From NCBI GenBank assembly GCA_024220505.1, contig JAKZZE010000001.1:186001-250000 (forward strand): DNA of 64,000 bases, written 5' to 3'. The translations under genes and the position numbers were made by a program. The notes below the pieces were generated by a model. The model was given only the letters and a program-made list of their open reading frames with translations, did no database searches and was not told where the DNA came from. The DNA is from Rhizopus arrhizus (lineage: Eukaryota > Mucoromycota > Mucoromycetes > Mucorales > Rhizopodaceae). This document shows, one piece after another, positions 21,380 through 33,923 of the stretch. Each line of letters starts with the position of its first letter. Position 1 is the stretch's first letter.

Positions 21380-24175
21380 ATGTTTGGAGTTAAGGATTTT
21401 ATGGGAAAGCCAGCACCACCCAACTATGTAGCAGGTCTGGGTCGTGGTGCAACTGGTTTTACAACAAGATCTGACATTGGTCCTGCAAGAGAATCAGGTT
21501 TAGAAGCGTAGTGTACAATAAACTATTTATTTCACAACAAATGCTCACATTTTATTTACAGCGATCCAGCACAAGCAGCAGGAAAAGAAGAAGGAGATGA
21601 TGACGATGAAAGATTTCAAGATCCAGATAACGAAGTAGGTTTGTTCTCTACAGCACCGTATGAAGAAGACGATGAAGAAGCAGATCGAGTATGGGACATG
21701 ATTGACGCTAAAATGGATGAACGCCGTAAAGCACGTAGAGAAGCTAGAGAGCGTGAAGAACTGGCCCGATATCGTATGGAAAGACCCAAGATTTCTCAAC
21801 AGTTTGCAGATTTGAAACGTCAATTGGCTACCATTGACGAATCAGAGTGGGCAGCTATTCCAGAAGTAGGCGACTTGGTTGGCAAGAACCGCAGAAAGAA
21901 CAAGATGCCAGAACGATTTACACCCATGCCAGATACTATGATTGCATCAGCGAGAGAAAAGTCGCAGTATGAAACAAGTTTGGATGCGACAGAACAAAAG
22001 ATTGGTGGTATTCTTTCCTCAGCTGTCAAAGGAATAGACGCAGATGATGGTATGATGACAAATTTTAGAGAGATTGGTCAGGCAAGAGATAAAGTATTGG
22101 GGTTGAAATTGGATCAAGTATCTGACTCGGTATCTGGAAGTACAACAATTGACCCAAAGGGTTATTTAACTGACCTGAACAGCGTTGTTGTGAAAAGTGA
22201 TGCAGAGATTGGTGATATTAAAAAGGCACGTTTACTGCTCAACTCAGTCATCACTACTAATCCAAAGCATGCACCCGGCTGGATTGCTGCAGCACGTTTA
22301 GAAGAGGTTGCAGGAAGAGCTGTGCATGCTAGAAATATCATTGCCAAGGGTTGTGAGCAGTGCCCTAAAAATGAGGATGTTTGGTTAGAAGCAGCTCGAT
22401 TAAATAATGTAGACAACGCCAAAATCATTTTAGGTGATGCTGTTCGTCATTTGCCTCAATCTGTCAAGATTTGGTTAAAGGCTGTTTCCCTTGAAACTGA
22501 AAATAAAGCCAAAAAGAAGGTTCTTCGTCGTGCACTTGAATTTATTCCAAACTCTGTCAAGTTATGGCGTGCAGCGGTTAACTTAGAAGAAAATCCTGAA
22601 GATGCCAAGGTGCTGCTGTCTCGAGCCGTTGAACTTGTGCCACTCAGTGTTGATCTTTGGTTGGCTCTTGCTCGTTTAGAGACGTATGAAAATGCTCAAA
22701 AAGTACTCAATAAAGCACGTGTTGCCATACCCACCAGTCATGAGATCTGGATCGCTGCAGCTCGCTTACAAGAAGAACATGGCAAATCAGATATGGTAGA
22801 TCGTGTGATTACATTTGCAGCTAAGGCACTTGCACAATCAGGTGTTTTGCTAGATCGTGAACAGTGGATATCAGAAGCTGAGAAATGCGAAAAGAATGGA
22901 TCAGTCCTGACTTGTCAAGCCATCATCCGGGCAACGATTGGTATGGGCGTAGAGGAAGAAGATCGCCAATCAACGTGGATGGAAGATGCCGAAAGATGTG
23001 TCGCTCACAATTCGATTCAAACGGCCCGTGCTATCTATGCACACGCACTTAAGGTCTTTCCAGGCAAACCTTCTATTTGGCAGCAGGCCGCTTACCTTGA
23101 GAAGAGTCATGGTACACCAGAAAGCCTTGAAGAACTTTTGCAACGTTCTGTTAAGTATTGTCCTCAAGCCGAGGTACTCTGGCTTATGGGTGCTAAAGAA
23201 AAGTGGATGACGGGTGATGTGGAAAGTGCACGGGCTATTTTAGAAGAGGCATTTAGAGCAAACCCCAACAGTGAACAAATTTGGTTAGCTGCTGTCAAGG
23301 TGGAGAGTGAGAGTGAGGAATATGATCGTGCAAGAAAGTTGCTGGAACTGGCTAGAAAAGAATCAGGAACAGAACGTGTATGGATGAAGTCTGTCATGCT
23401 GGAAAGGCAAATGAAGGATTATGACCAGTGTAATAATCTGTTGAATGAAGCGCTTGCCAAATTTCCTACATTTGATAAACTTTGGATGATAAAGGGACAG
23501 CTTGAAGATACACAAGGCAACATGCCAAAAGCCAGAGAAACATACAATCAAGCTGTTAAGAATTGTCCCAAGAGCGTGACTCTTTGGATATTGTTGGCCT
23601 TATTGGAGGAGAGACTGGGTATGATTACTAAGGCTCGTGCTTCATTAGAAAAGGCTCGTTTCTTGAATCCAAAAAATCCTAATCTATGGGTCCATGCGAT
23701 TCGTATAGAAAAACGCAACAACAATGTAAACGTGGCCAAATCACTAGCCGCAAAAGCATTACAAGAATGTCCCGCGTCGGGTCTTATTTGGACAGAGGCT
23801 ATTTACATGGAAGCTAGACCTCAGCGAAAAGCACGTAGTGTGGATGCCTTGAAGAAGTGTGAACATGATCCAATCATTGTTACTACTGTAGCTCGTTTAT
23901 TCTGGACTGATCGTAAAATTGAGAAGGCACGAAACTGGTTTCAAAAAGCAATACAAATTGATCCAGACCAAGGAGATTCTTATGCTTGGTGGTATAAGTT
24001 TGAACTACAGCATGGTACTAAAGAACAACAGGATGCTGTTATTAGACGTTGTGTGATATCAGAGCCTCGCCATGGTGAATGCTGGCAATCAGTATCTAAA
24101 GATATATCCAACATTGGTAAAAAGACAGAGGACATATTAAAACTTAGTGCACAAAAGTTGGAACTTGTTAAATAA
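21380..24175 (+). CDS. prp6: Pre-mRNA splicing factor Prp6/Prp1, U4/U6.U5 tri-snRNP
   Basis: Two exons (21380-21507 and 21562-24175) give 913 residues, close to fission yeast Prp1 (about 906) and human PRPF6 (941). The N-terminus carries the PRP1_N signature, [20 protein letters not shown], followed by an acidic stretch, a helical charged region and [14 protein letters not shown]. From about residue 270 to the end there are some 19 HAT/TPR-like helical repeats (patterns such as W..A..LE and A..I...A....P). The protein bridges U5 and U4/U6 snRNPs in the nucleus. It lies divergently, about 225 bp from the SH3-RA gene, so the two probably share a promoter region. Orthology is clear. Confidence 0.95.
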
Positions 24176-24214
24176 TAAAATAGTAATAACAATATTCATG
24201 TATTAAATGAAAAG

Positions 24215-24475
24215 TTAGCTTTCTTTTTTATGATCGACAACCACAATCGGTGACATTAATTCGAGTTCTTGTTTATCAAGTGCTGTTGCAGGTTTTTGAT
24301 TTTCTATAATGTCTGCTATAAATATACCAACTGTTGAAAAAACCATGCCTCCTAATGTTTTACTGGTAAATAATGTGCGGTGAAATTATTCTTCTTTCTT
24401 TTTACCAAGGCCAAGATACATTCTAGTTTTTGGTGGTATAGATTTATAAGATCCCCATAAACTCTTTCTCTGCAT
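24215..24475 (-). CDS. Small single-pass membrane protein, unknown
   Basis: Two minus-strand exons (24406-24475 and 24215-24351; 54-nt intron) give 68 residues. A basic N-terminus (MQRKSLWGSYKSIPPKTR) precedes one hydrophobic helix (YLGLGGMVFSTVGIFIADII), and a short polar tail ends in HKKES. A short basic start plus one helix would suit a mitochondrial inner-membrane protein, but there is no family match I can name. The intron choice is supported because only the CATTAG acceptor keeps the helix in frame. It converges on prp6, the stops being about 40 bp apart. Confidence 0.5.
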
Positions 24476-25518
24476 TGGATTTCTTTGTAGTAAAAGTGTA
24501 GTTTTTATTTATAGGGGATGCACCTCGAAAGAGATCTTTAGGTTATTTAAAGCCAACGTGACTGTCATTAGAATAAAGGATTTAGAGAATACCTTCATGT
24601 AAATTGTTTTCTGCGGCTAGTTGATCGATATACTTTTAGGCTAATAGTTTGATGATATCATTGTAGAAAGATGTATTATGGGAAATGAATTGTTAACATG
24701 AGTAACAAACGGCTTACAAGATACGGGTCACGGTTTAACTGGCGGGCAGCATTTAGGCCAAGGAAATGAACAGAAAAGGTGAATAGGTGGGATATGGCTG
24801 AGGGAATATTAGCTAAGAAGAAGTATATTACATTCTGCCATGCTTGATTAATATATACAAGATTGATATTTTAATCCAAATGAGTTGTATCTTTGTGCAA
24901 GTGTAAAAAAAAAGTGAATGAGTGAATCAGGTTAAGTTGGATATAGGTGGCAACGGGTCAGAGAGAACTTTTGTGGATTAATTCAAGGTAAAGATTTTTA
25001 TGTAGTATGGATCAATGAATGGTTTTGAATCGTATGGTACGGACTTATAGTGAGATGGATAGGCGCCAGAACGGAGATCATTGCAATGTATTGATATAAG
25101 TAAGTGATCTAGCGAAAGATGATGCTGATTTTAACACAGAGCAAGGACAAAATTGTTATAAATATTGTCTGAATAGCTTTGGTGAAGTTTAAAGTAGGTA
25201 AGTGAGGGCCAACAAGCTTGAATCAACGTTGAAAATTGAAAGGAACAGTAAAGTGAAGTTAACTAGAATGAGATCATTTGCTGGTATTGTGAAATAATCT
25301 AAAACAAATGGTCAAATTTGAATAGTGTTGGAGGCGAGTAAATATAGTAAAAGTATAACATATGTCTCTTCTCATCGTATTCTAATTACTATATATATCT
25401 TCCTTAATTTTGCAACAATTTTAACTGTTATTAAGGTCTGAACCTTTTTATTTCAGAACAAGATTGTTAAAAATTAAGTTTAAAGAATAAGTATGCTACA
25501 TAAGATTTATATACATGT
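24476..25518. other. Intergenic region, no gene seen
   Basis: About 1 kb with stops in every frame and no recognisable exon series. Between about 24700 and 25300 the base composition is more purine-rich (AAG/GTG) than elsewhere, but no protein or RNA fold was identified. Confidence 0.4.
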
Positions 25519-27447
25519 TTATTTGCTTCCCATACTTTGCCTAGAATTATTATCTTGATGATACTGTAATACAGCCGAGTCACGAAGATGATGGGGAAAC
25601 ATGGGACTTAGAGGCGTGGATTGGGTGCTTTCAGTAGTATAATAGGAGCTTGTACGATTGGCCGCATTTTTCACTGCTAGATGAAGAGAGGAGGAAGAAC
25701 TATCGCGCCAGAGGTTTCCTTTATAATCCATATTGTCATTAAACCCAACCCACTGTACAGAGGCGACGGATTTGCCTCCGATTGAGGTGCGTGAACCGTT
25801 ATTGACTAATCCTGAATACCTTACTTCTTGTGGTGCTTTAGGTTGTAAAAATCGTGACCCTCTTAGCTGAAATATGCCGGACTGTGCTTCTTTTTCATTT
25901 TGGGACTGCCTCGCTGTAAGATCAGTTGTGTTATTTGAGAACAAATTGAGTGTCATTCTTTTCAACCCAGTTGTACTATTCGTTTCTGGCTTTTTATCCT
26001 GTGAATCTAAAGATTTTCCGATAGTGGGCGATCCTTTCTTTCCTACAGCATCTGCAGACGCCGATAAGCTCTGACGAGACAAGTTATTGTAAGAGAGTCG
26101 TGAAGATTGTCTATGGTAATATTCTTCGGTAGTAAATTTGAATTCAGCACTAAGTGAGATACTACTGATGCGAGAATTATTTGTGTTGGTTACAGCCAAT
26201 TCAGGTAGACTGAGAAAAGGCTCTGGCCTATTTTTACTATTGTTCAAATCTGCGTGAGTCGACTGCGTCTTTTCCATATAGGCTAGCTGCCGCAGTGAAA
26301 CAGTATTTGAGGGTGAATGACTGAATCTTGTCGCTCTAGATTTAGAGTGGGCCGTATGCTTTACTTTGTACTTTCGCCAAAAGAAAGCCCCAGCGCCCAA
26401 AACTAGAATGACTATAATACCGATCACAATACCAGCGATGGCGCCGCTACCTAAGCCTTGCTTGCTATCGCCTTTTTCTACATTTGAAGGAGCCTCAGGT
26501 ACATCAAGTTGATAATATACAGCTGTAGTTTTATGAATCCATTTTCTAGTTGTTGTATTTAGATAAAGAGGTTCATCGGCTAATGACCAGGGATCTGTCT
26601 GTCCGCCGTAGTACAAAATCAAATCATTCACTAAAATCTCAGCATGCCCTGATCGGCACTGGCCACTGGACTCTAGCCTTTTCCACTTCATCTCAAATGG
26701 TTTGTTCAAATCAAGCTGCCATAAATCATCTAAAATCTCTTTCTCATTTTCACCTCCAAACAAAACATAGCTGGATTGATGAGGCAGAGTGGTAATGCTT
26801 GCATATATACGTGCATTGGGCCACTCCTGAGCTGAGTTGATCTTTCTGACAACAGTCGAGCGAGAATTGATTGTGTCAAACCAGACACAACCATTGGATG
26901 TTGAGGACATTTGCTTTCCAAAACAAGATATAATCCAATGTCTGAAAACAAAACTAACATGATTTGATAGGGTCAAGGATGATGGAAGCTGTGTCCAGGT
27001 GTTTTTTGAAAGAGAGTATTTCCAAATGACATCATGTACCTTTTGATGCGTAGATGATAATGTTCCTCCAATGATATATAAATGGTGATTCATCAAAAGA
27101 GAAGTATGTCCATATCTGTTAGAGGGATGCGTGCTATTGTGTTTGCTAGAAATTGATGAAGGTATGAAGCTAGATGTATCTTTGTATTGTATTGGATGTA
27201 AGCCAAAGACGGAAATAAGTGTATTATTTGATATTATGTGGGAGGTATGCCCAATACAGGGTAAAAAATGGTTGTCTAATGTAGATGCAGAAGAATGAAA
27301 AGAAAGATCTGTACTTTTAAAATGCAGGGTGAGTAAAGGTGAGGCAAATTCAAGTTGGGAGTTATTTGTGCTTTCCGTGCCGCCAAGAATATAGATTGTG
27401 CCGTTTGGGAAAAAATGTGCAGTTGAATGCTTCCGTCCTTTAGGCAT
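25519..27447 (-). CDS. Kelch-repeat single-pass membrane protein
   Basis: One 642-codon frame. The first 330 residues contain kelch-type blades (FPNGTIYILGG, MNHHLYIIGG, SYVLFGGENEKEILDDLW, LILYYGGQTDPWS), a beta-propeller. One transmembrane helix follows (AIAGIVIGIIVILVLGAGAF, about residue 345-368) with a basic stop-transfer, then a 270-residue Ser-rich cytoplasmic tail. Fungal proteins of this plan usually start with a signal peptide and an extra blade, neither of which is visible here. The sequence before the Met ends in a good acceptor (AAACAG), so an upstream exon may be missing from this model. Such proteins are thought to be surface sensors or polarity factors; the ligand is unknown. 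Confidence 0.75.
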   Translation of the reverse strand: MPKGRKHSTAHFFPNGTIYILGGTESTNNSQLEFASPLLTLHFKSTDLSFHSSASTLDNHFLPCIGHTSHIISNNTLISVFGLHPIQYKDTSSFIPSSISSKHNSTHPSNRYGHTSLLMNHHLYIIGGTLSSTHQKVHDVIWKYSLSKNTWTQLPSSLTLSNHVSFVFRHWIISCFGKQMSSTSNGCVWFDTINSRSTVVRKINSAQEWPNARIYASITTLPHQSSYVLFGGENEKEILDDLWQLDLNKPFEMKWKRLESSGQCRSGHAEILVNDLILYYGGQTDPWSLADEPLYLNTTTRKWIHKTTAVYYQLDVPEAPSNVEKGDSKQGLGSGAIAGIVIGIIVILVLGAGAFFWRKYKVKHTAHSKSRATRFSHSPSNTVSLRQLAYMEKTQSTHADLNNSKNRPEPFLSLPELAVTNTNNSRISSISLSAEFKFTTEEYYHRQSSRLSYNNLSRQSLSASADAVGKKGSPTIGKSLDSQDKKPETNSTTGLKRMTLNLFSNNTTDLTARQSQNEKEAQSGIFQLRGSRFLQPKAPQEVRYSGLVNNGSRTSIGGKSVASVQWVGFNDNMDYKGNLWRDSSSSSLHLAVKNAANRTSSYYTTESTQSTPLSPMFPHHLRDSAVLQYHQDNNSRQSMGSK

Positions 27448-29327
27448 ATCTGTTTATATGCACAAGTGAATGATTAAGTGGTTTTGAAGTAATGAATTGC
27501 TTATGCTTTAAATACCTCATGTATTATGTCAATATAAACAAATATTTTCTGTCGATCCTTTTCTTTTGTTTCTCCAGGGCTCAGTACTACACTACTTTGT
27601 AGGATTATTGAATAAAATAATAAATACAATAAAATAATATAAAAAAGAAAAAACTTAAGCAGATTTAATTAACGCGGAAAGAGAAAGAGAAACAAAAAAG
27701 AATTATTCTTGCTCAACAAATTGACTGTGTAAGGTTGACGCCACGCGGATAATTTCCTAATCTTTCAATTCGTGTAACAAGGTTGAATTGAGTATTTTGA
27801 TTATTTTATTATTGGTCAGTAATCCTTTACTGATCGACCACCACTGCTTTACGCTTGTACCCTTGTAAGCTGTGATATTAGAATAGTATATTAAATATCA
27901 AAAATATTTAGGCAGGAGTGATAAATCATTCATTAATCTTGAATCAAGAAGCAGCATACTAAAGAAAAAGTACTAATGTTGATTAAATGGATATATAAGG
28001 CACCAGTCATTTTCACTTGTTACAAATTTAATAAAGATTAATACAGCATTACTTTATTTTTATACATAATGAATAACGTAGAATATGCTGTAAAAGAGGA
28101 GAGGGAAGCAAAGGTACCTACGAGACTAAAGAGAAAAGGGAAAGCAGCAGACAAAGAAATGTTGGGAAGCTAAAGACTAAGTAGTTAATAATACGTCAAT
28201 CAAACATAATTATTTCTATAATCAAATCAGAATATAAAAAAATACATACAAATATTGCCGCTAACATTCTTGCTAAAAGAAGCGCTCAGATTATCGAAAG
28301 AAAATTGTTTTACTGTCTTACAAAATGTTGTACATTAAACTTGTACAATAGGACAATGTGATGATTTTATGAAAATTTTAAGAGTGTGAAATAGAATTAC
28401 ATACAACTCGATCACATTTTTTCTTCTTTTATATTTGACTGAACGTTGTCAATATCAAGGTTGTCTTAAAGTGGAATTTGTGAATTCCCAAAGGGAACTA
28501 GGGAATAAACCCGTGTTTTTAATTTTATTGGAAAAAAAGTAGGGAATCAGGGGATAAGTTAGGAGTGATACTCTCAGAGAATATACAAATATATTAAAAA
28601 TCATCAAAGGTAAGATCAGACTTTTGATTATCATCTTATAGCGAAAAAGCTGGCATTAGATAAAAGCATAAAGGACCAATTCAAGTGTATTGGGTTAGTA
28701 TGAAAAGATAAATCTTATTGAATTATTTATCGACATCCCAGATATTTCTTTGCAGATTGATTTGCAGAATGAGATTTGCTACTAAACGTATTTGACTTTT
28801 TTTTTTAAAAAAAAAATAACACGCAATCTTCAATTAATATACAAGGAAAATATATAAATAATAATCAATGACAAATATATACATTCTCTTATGTATTGTA
28901 TTTAGTGTTATTGTCAGTACTCTGTATTTGCGCTATGAAAAAAAAACAACTGGATCAATCAAGAAAAGAATAAATGAAAATGTGTGCTGGCATATTAAGC
29001 CCTACACTTTTCAATTTATCAAATAAATTGTATATAATTTTGTATGAAAGATCTAAAGTTGATGATTCAAACCCTTAAACAAAAGGAGTGTGGCAATAAC
29101 AAGAATTTTTGATGATGCAGCTATTGTCAATAGTTGGCCAATTTTTAATTTATTCTATGATAAGTTACTATATGCATTTCCAAACAAATAATAATAAAAA
29201 AAAGGCATATTTGCATAAATATATTTATTACTTCGATCTTATTTAATTCCATTTATCAAAGCAGAAATATCTTTCTTCTTTCTGTTTCTTACTTTTTGAT
29301 CCTTGTTGTACTTATTTTCACACAATC
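27448..29327. other. Long intergenic region with one candidate microgene
   Basis: This 1.9 kb stretch is AT-rich (27620-29300) with no multi-exon gene seen. It holds the TATA-preceded 34-codon frame listed separately. Otherwise only stops, A-runs and short hairpin-like sequences are seen. Part of it must be the promoter of the kelch gene on the left and of the anion transporter on the right. Confidence 0.4.
28069..28173 (+). CDS. Candidate 34-residue basic microprotein
   Basis: ATG at 28069 opens a 34-codon frame rich in Lys and Glu (MNNVEYAVKEEREAKVPTRL...), ending TAA at 28173. A TATATAA box lies at 27992-27998, about 70 bp upstream, a plausible distance for a short leader. No homologue is known to me, and a frame this short arises often by chance. 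Confidence 0.25.
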   Translation: MNNVEYAVKEEREAKVPTRLKRKGKAADKEMLGS

Positions 29328-31360
29328 ATGCTGATTCAGTCTTCAAACCATCAGTCAATTCATCTCGAAGAAGCTTCAAATAATGAAACAACTCCTTTAT
29401 TGTCTACACAAAAAGGTATAAAGATATTTACTTTTTGATAAAATAAAAGATAATATCTCTGACATTGAGAAAAGACAAGTGGAAACAGCTAAAGGAAAAA
29501 CAATTACTTAAATTATTACCTTCCGTTGTGCTTGGTGCTCTTATTTGGTTTGGAATGACGCCTAATGAAGAACTTACTCTCACAGCTATTCATTTATTGG
29601 CTGTATTTATCAGGTAAAAATACAAAATGAAGCGAAATAGACAAATTGACATGGATGAAGTTGTATATTTGCCTTGATTACAACGTCTATTGATATATCA
29701 ATGCTTGTTTTAACTGGGTTGACAATACTAGCTACCACCCACTCTTTTGAATGTCTGGACCATGCTACTGGGCAGTCAACAGAATGTAGACTATGCGGAG
29801 ATGTGAATCCACTGACCGGAGGCACATTTCAATGTAATGCTGGAAAAGATTCATTTGAGCAATCACTTGAAGGGTTCTCAAGTTCAGTTGTTTGGCTCAT
29901 TTTTGCTGCATTTCATCTTGGAAAAGCAGTCGAAATGACTCAGTTGGGACGTCGCATATCTTTATTAATGATTAAATCCTTTGGTAAGCATGTCCTAGGA
30001 CTTGGTTACGCCATTGTCTTATCAGGTAAACTAAAAGCTTTGATTTGGTACTTTATTGCTCTTGTATTTACTTTTTTATTACTTAGAATTACTTCTTGCA
30101 CCCTTTGTTCCAAGCAATACTGCTCGTGGTGGAGGTATTGTTTTACCCATTGTTCGATCCATCGCTACTACGTTAGATTCAACTCCTGAATTAAATCCTG
30201 AATTGGGTCAATATTTTATCTTGATTGGTAATCATGCTAACCTTTTATCTGCCTCAATGTATCTTACAGGTAAAAAAAAAAAAAAAAAAAAAAAAAATGT
30301 ATGCACAGTTTCTATATATTTATTTATTTGTTTATTTTTTTTTAAAAAAAAAGGCATGGCTGCAAATCCAATTGTGATAGCTAAAGCAAACATATTACTT
30401 CCGCATTTAAACTTTGATTTTATGACTTGGCTTCAAGGAAGTGTTGTACCTTGTATGGTTTGCGCCATCAGTCTTCCACTTTTGTTAAGATGGACTTTAA
30501 GTATTGACAAAATTGACAACGGAAAACGTACAGGAAGCAATGTAGTAAAACATGCACAGATTGAATTGGATAAAATGGGCCCTGTTTCTAAAAAAGAATG
30601 GGTAAAAGGAACCACAGTCATTACAATGACTAACGAGTGTGTGTATATTAGCAACTTTGTTTAGTGTTATTATCATGTCTTATTATGTGGATAACAGCAA
30701 GCATCACTCATCTAGATGCTACCTTGGTTGCTTTAATTGGAATTGTATCTCTTTTATATATGGGAACAATCACCTGGAGAGATGTGTCTACAAATACCAA
30801 TGCAGTAAAATACTCTCAATACTTTCAACTAACATACTTATTTTTCTCATGTGTCAGTGGGATACCTTGTTTTGGCTTGGAGGATTCATCACGATAGCCC
30901 AGCAATTATCAGAAGCAGGCGCATCTAAATTTTTAGGAGTTCAAATATCTCACGCCACCAAGCACTTTAATCTACCTGTTCTGCCTAGCCTAGCTATCGC
31001 CTACTTTCTCACGACGTTTCTGTTTTCATCACTGAGCGCTCATATCGTTGCATTCGCTAGCACATTCTTGGACGCAGGTCATATGTTAGGCGCCAACCCT
31101 ATGGTGCTTACTGCATTGATTGCTTATTTTGGAGTACTTGCTGGCTGTATGACCAATTTTTCAACAGGTAAACTGTTTGTATGTGTTTATTGAGATGGGT
31201 AATTAATACAACCATGCTAGGTATGGCTGCAATGTATTATACTACTGGTTATGTACCACGTTCAAAATGGTTCTTAATTGGCTTCCAGATGGCCATATTT
31301 TACCTTTTTGTTTACTTTACTATCGGAATGTCCTGGTGGAAGCTTTTGGGCTGGTTGTAA
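29328..31360 (+). CDS. SLC13/DASS dicarboxylate transporter, plant/bacterial type
   Basis: Eight exons (29328-29415, 29475-29613, 29661-30025, 30087-30269, 30354-30601, 30652-30804, 30858-31167, 31221-31360) join in phase to 541 residues. Conserved blocks include PSNTARGGGIVLPIVRS, GMAANPIVIAKA, WDTLFWLGGFITIAQQLSEA and LSAHIVAFASTFL, close to the plastid 2-oxoglutarate/malate translocator and bacterial CitT/TtdT group within Na_sulph_symp (PF00939). About 12 helices are predicted. Members exchange or import dicarboxylates (malate, 2-oxoglutarate, citrate, tartrate). A luminal cysteine-rich loop (CLDHATGQSTECRLCGD) interrupts the N-terminal half. Intron 4 carries a run of about 27 A. It converges on the next gene, the stops being 120 bp apart. 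Confidence 0.85.
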
Positions 31361-31480
31361 TAGCCAAATTTGTATATTTAACCCCTTTATTACTTTTCTT
31401 TATTACTCACTTTTTAACTATACATTTTTTTTTTCTTTCTATTCATTACATAATATAAAAATAAGTGTGTATGTGAAAAA

Positions 31481-33885
31481 CTAGCCAATCCAATCTTTTG
31501 TAGCAGCTTTAAAGATGTGCTGACCCATCAATTTAGCCACCAATTTGCCCATAGCCTCTTGTTCAGCAATGACTTCTATAGTTCCAGCAGCATATGTTTG
31601 CCAATAAACTTGATTTTCTGCACTCTTTTCGTCTACTTGCGTCTTTTCTCCAGCTTCATCCATTTGATTATAGGTATTATGCCACAGGATGGCCTGTCTC
31701 TTTTGCAATAATTTTCTAGCAATTTCAGCAGATGGGAGTGAGGCTGGAAGGGAGGATTTGGTGCGCAGTGAGCAAGCCAATGTATAAAGATAAAGATGGA
31801 CAGCAGCCGCAAGCTCACGCCGGTAAGGATTCATTGGGTTCATGATCTTACATCGTACATCTGACGTGACAAATGATTGTGTTTCTAACAAATGGCTAAT
31901 CCAGTAGAGAACATGCTTTTCATGTTCTAAAATGTCTTTATAAACACCGATAGGGAACGGACCTTTTGTCAACCTCGGTTCCATCTGTGCTAAGCCGAGC
32001 ATTTGACAGGTCAATTGATGCTGACGACGCAAGACCTTGGCATTGATTTCAACATCACAAAGCGTTGACTTGTACCGGTAGGACTGTGTGTTCTCTTGGC
32101 AGACAAGAGAGGCTACTTTGGAGTATTGGATGCCTGTGGCAATCAAAAGATCCGAGAGGTGTTTTCGGACCATTTTGCGTGCCCATACAGGCCAAAGGAG
32201 TTGATCGATGATGATGACCAAGATGATGGCAAAAATAGCAGTCAGTGTACGTTTCCAGACAGGAGCAAAGAGATCTTCATTATATCTATCACTGTAGCCT
32301 GTGGAGGTGATGACAGCCATAGTTAAAAGTGAAATAAAACCTATTCTTGGGTACTTTGATCCCAACAGCATGTACCACATCGGTATCTGGAATACACAAA
32401 TCAAAACTGCAACTACATAAGGGTTCTGATTACGATTACCGGCAAGTAGACAAATATAACCACAGACAGCACCGATGATTGTGGCCAACACACGGAAAAG
32501 ACATTGTAAAGCAGTGGATCCTACTGTAAAATTAAAGACGACCATGGCAGATAAAAGAGCCCACTGTCCATGATTATTCTATTAAAAAGAATAAGAAAGT
32601 GTGAAGAAGATGATGGGTTAGTTTACATTGTATAGCTCATTCACGCCTTCTATAGGTAACCAAGACATTAAAGCCAAGAGTTCCATAGTCACTGCAAACT
32701 TGATCGCATAACGAACGGGATCTGTACGAATCCAGTCATCCAATATCTGGAGATATCTATTCCAAAAATGTGTACCGGGTGAATTTTGAAGCGGTGTCAA
32801 TACGTCTTTGTCATCAATCCAATCACTCTCAATCGACAATCGTTTTTCAATAGGTCCACTGGGTTTATATCTAGCGGCTGTACTTGGTTCACTGGAGGTA
32901 CTTTCGGATGATGTGGCCATATTGTGTCTGGATTCTTCTCTTTGATGTAAATCACGTTGGTCAAACAAGACTTGCTCAGTGACCGTTCTTTCGCCCTTTG
33001 CGTTTTGACCTGCCTGACCAAGCCATTTCTTGAGAGGCACACGTGGGAAAAAGATGCGCGGGAATCTTCCTTTTCTTTTTGCAATCAGATTATTTGCCTG
33101 TTCTTCTAATTCAAACAATTTGTTACCAAACTGAGTGAGAGTGAATAGGATGGTATAAATCATAAAGTGATCTTCAATTGGTTCAGCTTTTCTTTGTTGA
33201 TATTCATTTTCTAAAATTATTTTGGCTTCTTTAAGATTTCTTAGAGCTTCCTTAAGATCCAGATGATCTATCGCTTTTTCACGAGGTACCTTACCCCTCC
33301 GTGGTATCGCGTCATTTTCTTCCAAGCGAAATTGAATGCAGTTAAGAACCGAAATACAGATTTGGATGAATCGTCTCAGCTGGGGTTGGACAGAGTATTG
33401 AAGTTGAGAGATCAGTTTGTATTCAATCTGCGAAATATTTGTGCTTTTCGTATAATAGTTCGGGGCTCCCCGACCGTCTATTTTGAGCATTTGCTGTTCT
33501 ATTTCGATAGCAATACTATCCTGTTTCTCGTCCTCTTTACGTTGACCACTTTTTTGACTCTCTAATATCTCTCCTTCTCGCTCAATAGTAAGTGAAAATC
33601 CATAAAGGTAGCGGGATAAACTATCCAAGGTCGCAGCAAAAGATTTGTACCAGATCGGTCGATAATGCGACACAACAATCTCATATTTAGCTTCTTTTCT
33701 GGCGACTTGCATCTTTGAGATATCTCCGTCAAGCTTTTGAATGTATTGATGTAATTTTCTTGAAGCGGACAGATCACTAAAATCATTATCGCTGTCCTTT
33801 AATACTTCTTGCTCAATAAACTCTAACACGTCTTGAATAGAGGATAATGCATTTCCAAAGGATGTTCTATAGATAATTATGTAAG

Positions 33886-33923
<38 letters not shown>

